The position numbers and the translations under genes were made by a program. From Bacteroidota bacterium (lineage in GTDB: Bacteria; Bacteroidota; Bacteroidia; 2-12-FULL-35-15), in the NCBI GenBank assembly GCA_025963775.1, contig JAOQAD010000024.1:1-64000 (forward strand): a DNA stretch of 64,000 nt. Direction: 5' to 3'. The notes beneath the pieces were generated by a model that was not told the origin of the DNA, searched no databases, and saw only the letters and a list, made by a program, of their open reading frames with translations. This document shows positions 7,795 to 17,300 of the stretch, one piece after another (position 1 is the stretch's first letter; each line of letters opens with the position of its first letter).

Positions 7795-8802
7795 TCAGCG
7801 GGCATTGCTTTTCGGGAACATCGCCTTATCAGGATATTTCACCAGCTCTTCCAGGATTTTTTTAATGAGATTGCTTCGTGTGCCGGATGCCATTTTCGGC
7901 TCCACGAGATAGGTCAGCGTCAGCTCCACCCATGTATTTGTATTGATGCGATAGGAAACGAAAGGATATTCTTTGATGTCCAGCTCATCCACCGGTGTTT
8001 GCTTTACCAGCTCCTTGAACTCTTCAATGTTCGCTTCCATTTCTTTTCCCAGCTCCTTCCGGGCAACTGTCTTTATCTTATCGGTGATGAACCCGAGGTC
8101 GCTTTCATAGGCCACATGAAAAGGGATCTCGTTCCAGATGTATGGGAATTTCTGCCAGGAATAATTGTAGATCGCCGATTCAAACACCATGCTGTTCGGA
8201 AAACGAATGAGGCGGCCGCTCGGAACATCGTTGGTCAGGTAATCGCCGCCGAACTCCCAAAGCGTGGTATCGAGGTAATTGATCTCCACTACATCGCCTT
8301 TGAACTCTTCGATCTGGATGCGGTCGCCCACATGATAAGGTGCGCGGATGAGGATGTTGATCCAGCCGATAAAGGAGCTGATCGGTGTTTGCAGCGCAAA
8401 TCCGAGGATCAGCGAGATCAGCCCAAGCGATACTGCTGCCGTATACCAGTTCTTAAATAAAAAGGTGATGATCACAAAACAGATCAGCAGGATGCTCATC
8501 AGACGTAAGAGTTTGATAAGGTTGTAGCTCACATGCCGCCTGTGCGCCCTTTTGAGTATGATCTTCTCAAGGATCTTGGAAGCCGCCAGGATGAGTGAGG
8601 AGAAAAATGCACCCAGCAGGCATTTTTTAACAAGATCAAGATAGCCTCCGAAAATGTGGAACACGCTTAACCGTAACAGGAAATATGCAGTGAGAAAGAT
8701 CAGCGCAAAGCCAAGCCAGGTGCCGAACCAGATGTTCTTGTGGCGGATATTTTTCGTGGTTGCCTTTTCAGGCTTCGAGCTTTTTGTGTTTTTTATATCC
8801 AT
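7795..8802 (-). CDS. MscS family mechanosensitive channel-like protein
   Basis: 335 aa with about four TM helices in residues 25-165. The pore-lining TM3 and start of the beta domain are visible (SLGLISLILGFALQTPISSFIGWINILIRAPYHVGDRI split across ~130-170), followed by a beta/alpha cytoplasmic region. MscS channels release solutes on hypo-osmotic shock. The N-terminus is lysine-rich and hydrophilic. It lies 84 bp downstream of the DUF58 gene on the same strand and may be read with it. Confidence 0.85.
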   Translation of the reverse strand: MDIKNTKSSKPEKATTKNIRHKNIWFGTWLGFALIFLTAYFLLRLSVFHIFGGYLDLVKKCLLGAFFSSLILAASKILEKIILKRAHRRHVSYNLIKLLRLMSILLICFVIITFLFKNWYTAAVSLGLISLILGFALQTPISSFIGWINILIRAPYHVGDRIQIEEFKGDVVEINYLDTTLWEFGGDYLTNDVPSGRLIRFPNSMVFESAIYNYSWQKFPYIWNEIPFHVAYESDLGFITDKIKTVARKELGKEMEANIEEFKELVKQTPVDELDIKEYPFVSYRINTNTWVELTLTYLVEPKMASGTRSNLIKKILEELVKYPDKAMFPKSNAR

Positions 8803-8886
8803 AATGAGCAGCCGTTATTTTTTTAGCTATTCAAAACAGATGCCCGTAAAAAAGCAGGCCACATGAAAATTAATTGGGAAGATGAT

Positions 8887-9816
8887 CTAAAGCATTTTGG
8901 TGCGCTTCACGAGGTAAGGCATTAGTACCTGGTCGAATCCAAGGTTAATATCAGCCTCCACAAAATCGATCTTGTACTGGCCGCATTTGAGCATCAGCTC
9001 TTTTTTATGATCAGCCATTTCTTTGAGGTAACTTTCTTTTATTTCGTTGGGATGCAGCTTCACTTCTTCCCCGGTTTCCATATCAATGAAGCGATACGGA
9101 CGGTTCTCGAATTCGAAGTCCAGCTCTTTCTGCTTGTCGTTCACATGAAAAAGGATCACTTCATGCTTGTTGTGCTTCAGGTGCTGAAGCGCGGAGAACA
9201 GCTCTTCCGAATCGGCCTGCGAATCCATCATATCGCTGAAGATGATGACCAGCGAACGCTTGTGCACGGCATCCGCGATCTGGTGCAATGCCTTTACAGC
9301 AGATGTTTTTTTGTGCTCATCCGGCTTCCGCGGCTGGATCATTTTTTCAAGCTCATGGTACAGCATTTTGTGGTGCAGGGAGCTCGACTTTGCATTGGTC
9401 TGCACTTCGATGTGATCGGAGAATACGCTCAAACCCACAGCATCCCGCTGGCGCCTGAGCAGCTCGATCAAAGCTGCGGCACAATACACGGAAAACGTGA
9501 TCTTGTTGTCTTTTGCATTTTTTCCTTCCGGGATGGGAAAGTACATGGAAGAGGAATTGTCGATGATGACCTGGCAGCGGAGATTGGTCTCTTCCTCGTA
9601 GCGCTTGATGAACAGCTTATCCGTGCGCCCGTATAATTTCCAGTCGATGTGCTTTGTCGATTCGCCTTTGTTGTACAGGCGGTGTTCGGCAAATTCCACG
9701 CTGAAGCCATGAAAGGGGCTCTTGTGAAGTCCAGTGATGAATCCTTCCACCACCTGCTTCGCGATAAGCTCGAGGTGTGTAAAAGGCTGTAAAGGCTGCG
9801 GATTGATCGAATTCAT
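8887..9816 (-). CDS. DUF58 domain protein (VWA-like), stand-alone paralogue
   Basis: 309 aa. The N-terminal DUF58 signature is clear: FHGFSVEFAEHRLYNKGE then IDWKLYGRTDKLFIKRYEEE. A VWA-like core follows with a MIDAS-type D-x-S-x-S (IIDNSSSMYF, ~86-95) and a second acidic loop IIFSDMMDS. Such proteins usually sit beside MoxR ATPases. This one lies between trxA and the MscS gene, and a second DUF58 protein is encoded at 51349 within the moxR-bat operon, so this is a separated paralogue. Function in the envelope is inferred from the family. Confidence 0.85.
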   Translation of the reverse strand: MNSINPQPLQPFTHLELIAKQVVEGFITGLHKSPFHGFSVEFAEHRLYNKGESTKHIDWKLYGRTDKLFIKRYEEETNLRCQVIIDNSSSMYFPIPEGKNAKDNKITFSVYCAAALIELLRRQRDAVGLSVFSDHIEVQTNAKSSSLHHKMLYHELEKMIQPRKPDEHKKTSAVKALHQIADAVHKRSLVIIFSDMMDSQADSEELFSALQHLKHNKHEVILFHVNDKQKELDFEFENRPYRFIDMETGEEVKLHPNEIKESYLKEMADHKKELMLKCGQYKIDFVEADINLGFDQVLMPYLVKRTKML

Positions 9817-9833
9817 AATGACAGGTACCCTGT

Positions 9834-9863
9834 AAAAGTAAAACAGCAGGCATTCACCTGCTG
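9834..9863 (-). terminator. Rho-independent terminator of trxA
   Basis: Minus strand CAGCAGG / CCTGCTG stem (7 bp) with a 6-base loop, followed by TTTTACTTTT. It lies 31 bp after the trxA stop and separates trxA from the DUF58 gene. Confidence 0.65.
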
Positions 9864-9893
9864 CTTACTTTAAGATTTAATAATTTTCAGGAA

Positions 9894-10211
9894 CTACAGC
9901 AATGCTTTCAGTTTCGCATCCAGCACCGATTTCGGAACTGCGCCAACCTGCTTGTCAACCACCTGTCCGTCTTTGAAGAAAAGGATAGTTGGGATATTGC
10001 GGATGCCGAACATATTGGAAATATTCGCGTTAGCGTCCACATCCACTTTTCCGACAACAGCTTTATCTGCATATTCGTTCGACAGCTCTTCCACTACAGG
10101 CCCTACCATACGGCATGGCCCGCACCATTCTGCCCAAAAGTCAAGTAATACAGGTTTGTTTGATTTTGTAACTAACTCCTCGAAGTTAGCATCTGTGATT
10201 TCTAATGCCAT
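9894..10211 (-). CDS. trxA: Thioredoxin
   Basis: 105 aa, full-length thioredoxin. The active site is WAEWCGPCRM (WCGPC at ~30-34), with the cis-Pro loop NIPTILFF and the C-terminal GAVPKSVLDAKL helix. Reduces protein disulfides in the cytoplasm; no signal peptide. Monocistronic, with its own terminator. Confidence 0.96.
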   Translation of the reverse strand: MALEITDANFEELVTKSNKPVLLDFWAEWCGPCRMVGPVVEELSNEYADKAVVGKVDVDANANISNMFGIRNIPTILFFKDGQVVDKQVGAVPKSVLDAKLKALL

Positions 10212-10425
10212 TTTTTAATTTTTTTAATTATGAATGAATAGATAGTTTTTAGTTTTCAATAGAACCATAAAGGTAAGATTGAGTTCTTATATAGACAAAT
10301 GATTTGCCAAATAGTTTTGCGTGACAGAAAGGCATTTCAGTTGAATTCCTTTATTTCCGGGAGAACAGAATAAAAACAGTCAATTCACCGTTTTGTTCAC
10401 ATGAACATTCCACTTTTCAAATAAA

Positions 10426-12135
10426 ATGCTGATCTTTAAGCATTATTTCAGACGATTTTTTATGATTCTCTTTACTACTCCGGGCAAAAAGAAGATTGTC
10501 CATTTCCTTCTTGCAGGCTTATTGTTATTCGTATTCAATACCAGGATAATTGCGCAGTTCAATTATAAAGTGGAAGGCATTGTTAAAGAAGATGGCAAAC
10601 CGCTGGCGGGAGCCGTTGTAAGCATTTTCGATTTCGACAATGTGAAGGTGAAGGAGATCACCACCACTGCTGCCGGAACCTGGAGCTACAGCCTGAAATC
10701 AGATGAGGAATACAACATCTTCATCACCAAGCCCGGCTATATCAACGTAAAGGTCATGTATTCCACCATCGGGATCTCTCCTGCCGATGCGAAGAAATTC
10801 AAAGGCAGCTCCAACCCGCAGGTAGAGCTTTTTCAGCTGCCGGCCGACCCGAAACTGGCCGCGAAATTAACCGAAACCCTTAACAAGCCTTACCTGAGCT
10901 ATTATTACAGCGCCGACGACAATGCGATGATCGGCGATGAAACACTGAACCTGGCCATGCAGCAGGACATGGCGAAGCTGCAGAAGCTGTCGGACGGCCC
11001 GAAAGCAGCGGCAAAAGAAGCTGCCGAGCTGGAAGCAAATTATACAGCAGCGGTTTCCAGGGGCGACAAAGCCCTTGCTGCAAAAAATTACACACTGGCG
11101 AAAGAAGGCTACAATGAAGCCCTTGCGTTAAAATCATCGGAGCCCTATCCTAAAGCAAAGCTTGCTGAGATCGAGAAGATGATCACAGATGGCGCGGCAC
11201 GTGAAAAAGCAGAGAAAGAAAAAGCTGCTGCCGATGCTGCTGAAAAGGACAAGTTAGCCAAAGAGAAAGCTGCTGCTGATGCAAAAGCTGCACAGGAGAA
11301 AGCTGATAAGGACAAGGCACTTGCCGATGCCGCTGCAAAGGACAAAGCTGAAAAAGATAAAGTGGCAGCAGATGCTGCTGAAAAAGCAAGGATGGCAAAG
11401 GAAAAAGCTACTGCCGATGCTGCTGAAAAAGACAGGTTAGCGAAGGAAAAAGCTGCGGCGGATGCTGCGGAAAGAGACCGGATCGCCAAGGAGAAAACGG
11501 ATAAGGATGCGGCCGAAAAAGACCGCATTGCAAAAGAGAAAGCGCTTGCCGATGAAAAAATTGCAAAAGAAAAAGCAGACAAGGAAAAAGCTGCTGCGGA
11601 ATTAGCGGCGAAGGAAAAAGCAGAAAAAGAAAAGGCTGATGCTGAGGCTGCGGAAAAAGCGAGGATAGCGAAAGAAAAGGCAGACAAGGAAAAAGCGATC
11701 GCTGATGCAGCGGAAAAAGAGCGCCTTGCAAAAGAGGAAGAGAAACGCGTGTTTGAAAAAAAATACAAAGGCTTTATTACGAAGGGGGATTCCGCTTTCA
11801 CAGCGAAAAACTACCCGGTTGCCAAAACAGCGTACAATGATGCTTTGGGCATGAAGCCAACTGATGAGTATCCCAAAGGAAAGCTTGCTGAGATCGACAA
11901 GGAGATCGCGAATGCTGATTTGTTCAAAAACGACCTTGCAAAAAAATACCCGCTGGGTGTGACTGAAGAAAAGGTGAAGGAAGGCAGCAACAACATTACA
12001 CGAAGGATCGTTGTGATCGGCAACAAGGGAATTCTATATACGAAGAAGGAAACTAATTTCGGAACTGTTTATTATTTCAAGGATGGCTCCCCGATAACGG
12101 AGCAGGAATGGAATAAGGAGACGGTGATCAAGTAA
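10426..12135 (+). CDS. Secreted protein with carboxypeptidase-like domain, two matching helical repeats and a long charged helix
   Basis: 569 aa. Signal peptide ends near residue 44 (NTRIIAQ). Residues ~46-115 look like a carboxypeptidase regulatory-like beta domain (VEGIVKEDGKPLAGAVVSI). A helical hairpin at ~205-255 contains RGDKALAAKNYTLAKEGYNEAL ending YPKAKLAEIEK. The same motif returns near residues 448-495 as KGDSAFTAKNYPVAKTAYNDAL ending YPKGKLAEIDK. Between them (~258-445) is a Lys/Glu/Ala-rich stretch built on EKAAADAAEKDRLAK-like units, probably a long coiled coil or single helix. The C-terminal ~75 residues are a small folded tail. A second possible start is M13 at 10462. Function unknown; the design suggests a rigid periplasmic spacer. 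Confidence 0.75.
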   Translation: MLIFKHYFRRFFMILFTTPGKKKIVHFLLAGLLLFVFNTRIIAQFNYKVEGIVKEDGKPLAGAVVSIFDFDNVKVKEITTTAAGTWSYSLKSDEEYNIFITKPGYINVKVMYSTIGISPADAKKFKGSSNPQVELFQLPADPKLAAKLTETLNKPYLSYYYSADDNAMIGDETLNLAMQQDMAKLQKLSDGPKAAAKEAAELEANYTAAVSRGDKALAAKNYTLAKEGYNEALALKSSEPYPKAKLAEIEKMITDGAAREKAEKEKAAADAAEKDKLAKEKAAADAKAAQEKADKDKALADAAAKDKAEKDKVAADAAEKARMAKEKATADAAEKDRLAKEKAAADAAERDRIAKEKTDKDAAEKDRIAKEKALADEKIAKEKADKEKAAAELAAKEKAEKEKADAEAAEKARIAKEKADKEKAIADAAEKERLAKEEEKRVFEKKYKGFITKGDSAFTAKNYPVAKTAYNDALGMKPTDEYPKGKLAEIDKEIANADLFKNDLAKKYPLGVTEEKVKEGSNNITRRIVVIGNKGILYTKKETNFGTVYYFKDGSPITEQEWNKETVIK

Positions 12136-12666
12136 ATAGTGACTCAAAGCTATTGTCTTATCGCCTAACTGAATGTCAATCGAGTTCGACCGTAGGGAGA
12201 GTATCGAGAAGTGCTGAAAGCAGAATAATTTAGCACGCTTGTTCTCGATACGCTCGTACCTCGCTACTCGAACTGACGCCATTATCATTGCAGAATGCCT
12301 ACGCACGTTCCCGATACGTTTTTCTGAATAAGAAAAACACCCGAACTGACGGCGCACATTAAAAATTCTATTTTTAATTTAACGGAATGTCACTTCGAGT
12401 GCGGAACGCAGTGGAGCGTATCGAGAAGTGTTGGTTGCAGTATGACTTAGTTCGCTTGTTCTCGATACGCTCGTACCTCGCTACTCGAACCGATACGTTT
12501 TTCTGAAAAAGAAAAACACCCGAACTGACGGCGCACATTAAAAATTCTATTTTTAATTTAACGGAATGTCACTTCGAGTTCGACCGTAGGGAGAGTATCG
12601 AGAAGTGTTGAAAGCAGAATGATTTAGTACGCTTGTTCCCGATACGCTTGTACCTCGCTACTCTAA
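12136..12666. other. Intergenic region filled with palindromic repeats (left half of island)
   Basis: 531 bp without a credible gene before the GIY-YIG stop codon. Bases 12136-12170 are unremarkable; the rest is repeat modules described in the next entry. Short open frames crossing the repeats are not coding. Confidence 0.8.
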
Positions 12667-12668
12667 CT
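12171..12668. repeat. Palindromic repeat array, left half (modules P-Q-R-P-Q-R-P-Q)
   Basis: Three module types recur. P carries TCGAGTTCGACC...GAGAGTATCGAGAAGTG (12171-12213, 12385-12430, 12564-12608; the middle copy has a different centre, GCGGAACGCAGTGGAGC). Q carries TTGTTCTCGATACGC...CTCGCTACTCGAAC (12236-12280, 12453-12490, 12630-12668). R keeps Q's ends (CGATACG...CGAACTGACGG) but has the centre TTTTTCTGAA-AGAAAAAC and an AT-rich tail (12301-12384, 12491-12563). P and Q are mutually inverted, so each P-Q pair is an imperfect palindrome of about 110 bp. The last Q runs into the GIY-YIG stop codon. Confidence 0.85.
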
Positions 12669-12960
12669 ACTTAACAAATTTTTTCTTAGCCAATTCCGGC
12701 AATAAATCAAACCGTTCACGGATCAATGCCTCCTTCTTTTGCTTACTCCATTTTTTCAACTTCTTTTCAAAAGCAATAGCTGCTAAAGGAGAATTAAATA
12801 TCTCATAAAATACTAACTCTAAAGGCCTTCGGCTAAATGTATATGAATTAGGATGGATTCCCTGTGAATGCTGTGCGAAACGTTCTTCGAGGTCATTTGT
12901 AACACCGGTGTAATAACTTCCGTTCGAACAACGCAGAATATATACATACATCGTTTTCAT
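12667..12960 (-). CDS. GIY-YIG nuclease family protein
   Basis: 97 aa, a single-domain GIY-YIG protein. The motif elements are MYVYILRCSNGSYYTGVTNDLEERF split as YVYIL (~5-9) and YYTGV (~17-21), with Arg27 of LEERFAQH and the downstream Glu in LVFYEIFN. This matches the small YhbQ-like group, whose function is mostly unknown; a nuclease activity is a family inference. The gene is only as long as the gap between repeat modules: the stop codon touches one repeat, and a promoter box (12965-12972) plus ~10 bp separate its start from the next. This tight fit suggests it travels with or acts on the repeats. Confidence 0.85.
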   Translation of the reverse strand: MKTMYVYILRCSNGSYYTGVTNDLEERFAQHSQGIHPNSYTFSRRPLELVFYEIFNSPLAAIAFEKKLKKWSKQKKEALIRERFDLLPELAKKKFVK

Positions 12961-12964
12961 TGGG

Positions 12965-12972
12965 CAAATATA
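12965..12972 (-). promoter_or_regulatory. Bacteroidota -7 box (TATATTTG) of the GIY-YIG gene
   Basis: Minus strand TATATTTG, exact TAnnTTTG, ending four bases before the ATG at 12960. The transcript is probably leaderless. The -33 region falls inside the flanking repeat. Confidence 0.65.
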
Positions 12973-12982
12973 TTATTTTCTG

Positions 12983-13545
12983 CCCACGCACGTTCTCGAT
13001 ACGTTTTTCTGAAAAAAAAACACCCGAACTGACGGCGCACATTAAAAATTCTATTTTTAATTTAACGGAATGTCACTTCGAGTTCGACCGTAGGGAGAGT
13101 ATCGAGAAGTGTTGAAAGCAGGATCATTTAGTAAGCTTGTTCTCGATACGCTCGTGCCTCGCTACTCGAACTGACGCTATTATCATAAAGAATTTTAGAC
13201 TTAAAGCAGACGACACCGTCAATCGAGTGCGCAACGCAGTGGAGCGTATCGAGAAGTGTTGATCGCAGAATGCCTACGCACGTTCTCGATACGTTTTTCT
13301 GAAAAGAAAAACACTCGAACTGACGGCACATATTAAAAATTCTATTTTTTCGCTCAACCGATGTCAATCGAGTTCGACCGTAGGGAGAGTATCGAGAAGT
13401 GTTGAAAGCAGGATCATTTAGTAAGCTTGTTCTCGATACGCTCGTACCTCGCTACTCGAACTGACGCTATTATCATCGCAGAATGCCTACGCACGTTCCC
13501 GATACGTTTTTCTGAAAAGAAAAACACCCGAACTGACGGCACACA
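12983..13545. repeat. Palindromic repeat array, right half (modules R-P-Q-P-R-P-Q-R)
   Basis: R at 12986-13066, P at 13067-13111, Q at 13134-13177, P (variant centre GCGCAACGCAGTGGAGC) at 13217-13258, R at 13275-13350, P at 13361-13401, Q at 13434-13467 and R at 13490-13545. Copies in this half are nearly identical to those on the left, including the linker GTTGAAAGCAG between P and Q. Spacing is regular but units are not unique spacers, so it is not a CRISPR. Confidence 0.85.
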
Positions 13546-13552
13546 CAAGGTC

Positions 13553-14305
13553 CTACTGAATTTTAGACATCTCTTCCCTCGTCTTCCTGAACCATTCTTT
13601 ACTGTTCCTCGATTCGCCCGAGCTCATGTGCGATGCTTCCTCGAGGATCTCATCAAAGATCGCTTTTGCCTCCGCAGCACGGTTGGCACGTACAAGGAAC
13701 TGCCCGTAATTGAAACGCCCTTCAAAATTGGAATATTTTCCGCGCATCGATTTCAATTCTGTTTCTGCCTGCGCCATTTTCCCGGCCTTTTCCAATGCAA
13801 GCGCGTACAATACATGTGCATGCGATTTCGGAAATTCGGAATTCCTTAACACCTTTTGCGTGATCCTTGCCACATCATCATAGCGCTCCGAATTAAAATA
13901 TGCTTCGATCAGTTTTGTGACCACGTATAAGTTATCATCGAACACACCAACAAGGCAGGATTCATACAGGTCTATCGCTTCCTGTGTTCTTCCTGCGGCA
14001 AGATAAGCATCTGCCAATGCGACTTTATTATCAAATGTATTTGAAAACTCAAGCTTACGCTCCAGATCTTTGATCCTGCCTACCGGGTTGATGATTGTGC
14101 TGATATTCGACTGAACGGAATCCAGGTCGCGTTTGGTAATGATCTCGGAAAAAAGGTAAATGAGGCAGCCAACAGCAGGAAGAAAAACGATCAGCCAGAT
14201 CCATTTGTTCTGGTTGCCTTTGCGCACGCAATGAAAAACACATACTGCCTGGAGGATCACAATGAGATAATAGTATTCGCCGAATAAACTGAAAAGCTGG
14301 AACAT
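13553..14305 (-). CDS. TPR protein with N-terminal PLDc_N-like membrane hairpin
   Basis: 250 aa. Two TM helices at ~10-24 and ~36-52 with WIWLIVFLPAVGCLIYL between them, as in the PLDc_N/YqhA-like membrane domain. Residues ~80-245 are TPR-like helices (ALADAYLAAGRTQEAIDLYESCL, RYDDVARITQKVL, ALEKAGKMAQAETEL). The TPR part should face the cytoplasm. Known in Bacteroidota as conserved but uncharacterised. The 3' end reaches the repeat island. Confidence 0.75.
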   Translation of the reverse strand: MFQLFSLFGEYYYLIVILQAVCVFHCVRKGNQNKWIWLIVFLPAVGCLIYLFSEIITKRDLDSVQSNISTIINPVGRIKDLERKLEFSNTFDNKVALADAYLAAGRTQEAIDLYESCLVGVFDDNLYVVTKLIEAYFNSERYDDVARITQKVLRNSEFPKSHAHVLYALALEKAGKMAQAETELKSMRGKYSNFEGRFNYGQFLVRANRAAEAKAIFDEILEEASHMSSGESRNSKEWFRKTREEMSKIQ

Positions 14306-14335
14306 GAGAGTAGTGTTTTGAGGCCGCTAATATAA

Positions 14336-14365
14336 GAAAAACCCTGTGTAGAATAAAACACAGGG
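14336..14365 (-). terminator. Rho-independent terminator of dnaE
   Basis: Minus strand CCCTGTGT / ACACAGGG, an 8-bp perfect stem with an 8-base loop, followed by TTTTTC. It lies 28 bp past the dnaE stop. Confidence 0.8.
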
Positions 14366-14392
14366 CCTCCGGGAAATATGAAAATGCTTATA

Positions 14393-17300
14393 TCAATTCA
14401 GTTTAAACTCCAGCCCATTCCCTTTCAGCATATCGATGAACTCGTTGTTCGGGCTTACCTTGATCCGCTTGGAAGGCAGGTCTACAGCAATGTTCTCCTC
14501 GTTGTCCACCACTTTAAAGCGCAGCACACAATTCCTTGATTCCACTTTTGAATTCTCCGTGATGATCGTATTGAACTGGCTGATAAACTCATCATTGAGC
14601 GAGCGCAGCGGCACCTGGATGGTAATGCTTCTTGCCAGCTTATCGCGAAGCTCGGAGAGCAGCTGGATGTTGCTCACCTTGAACTCAAAATTCCCCGATC
14701 CGCGGAAACGCTCGGAAACCTTGCCGCGGATGAACAGGAACAAGCCTGCCACCATGTATTGTTTGAACTTTACATAATCTTCACCGAAGAAAGCGATCTC
14801 CGATGATTCGTTGTAATCCTCAATGATGATTTTTCCCCAGGGATTTCCTGTTTTTGTGATCCCGTTGTGAATGCCTGTAACTACACCGCCAAATACAAGG
14901 TCTTTGTTCTTGTTCTCTTCTATCTTTTTTGAATCGGCGATGTGATGGATGCAGAAATTATCCATCTCCAGCTTATAAGTATCCAGCGGATGGCCGGAAA
15001 TATAAAAGCCCACCACATCCTTTTCATATTTCAGCTGCTCGATGTTCCCCCATGCTTCACACAGCGGCACTTTCGGCTCCGGCATATCAACCGCGCTGTC
15101 CTCACCGAACAAGGAAGCCTGTGCCGAGTTTGCGCCGGCCTGGTGGCCAACGCCGTAGCGGATGGCTTTTTCAAGGAAGGTCATGTTCTCATTTCCTTCG
15201 GTGAAGAAATACGTTGCACGCGGAATTCCAAACGAATCGAAGCCGCCTGCAAAGGCAAGGCTTTCAAATGTTTTTTTGTTGGCTGCACGCAGGTCGATCC
15301 GTTTCACAAGGTCGAAAATACTTTTGAAAGGGCCGTTCTTTTCACGCTCTTCAACGATGGCCAGCACTGCTGCCTCTCCCACTCCTTTTACAGCGCCCAT
15401 TCCAAAACGGATCTCGCCTTTTTTATTCACCGAAAACTGGTAAGAGCTTTCGTTCACATCAGGCCCCAGTACAGGAACGCCGCTGCGTTTACACTCATCC
15501 ATGAAGAAGGTGATCTTATCAATATTGCTAAGGTTGTGCGTGAGCACCGAAGCCATGTATTCGCCCGGGTAATGCGCTTTCAGGTAAGCGGTCTGGAATG
15601 CAACAAGTGCATAGCAGGTGGAGTGCGATTTGTTGAAGGCATACTGCGCGAACTTTTCCCAATCGGTCCACACCTTTTCAAGTGTGGCTGCCTTGTGCCC
15701 GTTCTTGCTGGCATTTTCAATGAACTGCGGCTTCAATTTGTCCAGCGTTTTTTTATCTTTCTTCCCCATCGCTTTCCGCAACACATCGGCATCCCCTTTT
15801 GTAAAGTTGGCCAGCTTCTGCGAAAGCAACATCACCTGCTCCTGGTAAACCGTGATCCCGTAAGTATCATCGAGGTATTCCTTCATGTCCTCCAGGTCGT
15901 AGGTCACAGGCTCAATGCCATGCTTACGCTTGATGAAATTCGGAATGTATTCGATCGGGCCCGGACGGTACAAGGCGTTCATCGCGATGAGATCGGCGAA
16001 CTTGTCCGGCTTTAATTCCTTTAAATATTTCTGCATGCCGGCGCTTTCAAACTGGAATGTGCCGTTGGTATCTCCGCGCTGGTAGAGCTCAAATGTTTTC
16101 TGGTCGTCCAGCGGAACATCATCGATCACAATGTCAACTCCGTGGTTCTGCCTGATCATTTTCAAAGCATCACGAATGATCGTAAGCGTTTTCAAACCAA
16201 GGAAGTCCATCTTAATAACGCCTGCATCCTCGATCACTTTTCCGTCGAACTGCGTCAGAAGCAAATCTGATTCTTTCGATGTAAACACCGGGATGATCTC
16301 GGTAAGGTCTTTCGGCGCAATGATGATCCCCGCAGCGTGGATTCCCGTGCCGCGCACAGAGCCTTCAAGGATAAGCGCCTCTTTGAGCACGCGTGCCGAC
16401 ATATCATCGCCGGCCATGATCGTGCGTAATTTTTTTATTTCTTCCAGCTCATCTTTTCCGAGCCCTTCTTTGTCTTCAAGGCTGTCATCGCCGCTCATCG
16501 GGGCTGTAAGCACACGCTTCAGGGAAATGCCCGGGCGCTCCGGCACCATCTTCGCGAGAATGTTCGAATCCTGCAGAGGCAGGTCCAGTACACGCGCAAC
16601 GTCCTTGATGCTCATTTTTGCAGCCATCGTACCATAGGTTACGATCTGCGCCACCTGGTTCTTCCCGTATTTTTCAACCACGTAATCGATCACCTTCTGG
16701 CGACCTTCATCATCAAAATCGGTATCGATATCGGGCATCGACTTACGGTCGGGATTTAAGAAACGCTCGAACAGTAAATTGTACTTGATCGGGTCGATGT
16801 TGGTGATCCCGATGCAATACGCAACAGCAGAGCCTGCAGCAGAGCCGCGGCCCGGGCCGATCAATACGCCAAGGTCGCGCCCTGCTTTGATAAAATCAGC
16901 CACAATGAGGAAGTAGCCGGCAAATCCCATCGTTTTGATCGTGAACAGCTCAAAGTTCAAACGCTCTTCCACATCCGGCGTGATCTCCTTGTAACGCTCC
17001 TTTGCGCCCATGTAGGTGATGTGGTGCAGGTATTCATCCTGCGTGGCAAATCCTGCCGGGATCTGGTAATTGGGAAGCATGATGTCCTGCTTCAGCTTCA
17101 GCGGGGTGATCTTGCTGACAATCTCGTTGGTATTGTCGATCGATTGAGGAATGTCGCTGAACAATTGCGACATTTCATTGGTGGTCTTGAAATAGAACTG
17201 GTCGTTATAAAATGCGAAGCGCTTCCCTTTCATGGAAGCATCATCGTCAAAATCTTTTAATGTAGGGGTGCTTTGCTTTTCACCGGTGTTGATGCAAAGT

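Larger units (their letters stand above)
12961..13552. other. Intergenic region filled with palindromic repeats (right half of island)
   Basis: 592 bp with no credible gene. Apart from the promoter box at 12965-12972, nearly all of it is repeat modules up to the stop codon of the TPR gene at 13553. Confidence 0.8.

Noticed and set aside
11145-11801. 218-aa minus-strand open frame over the charged-helix gene
   Set aside because: Ser/Ala/Phe-rich shadow of the EKA repeats on the opposite strand; no start context or family.
12171-13545. CRISPR array
   Set aside because: The regular repeats are long palindromes with repeated, not unique, intervals, and no cas gene is nearby.
14942-16015. 357-aa plus-strand open frame opposite dnaE
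   Set aside because: Antisense shadow of a clear dnaE; no motif.
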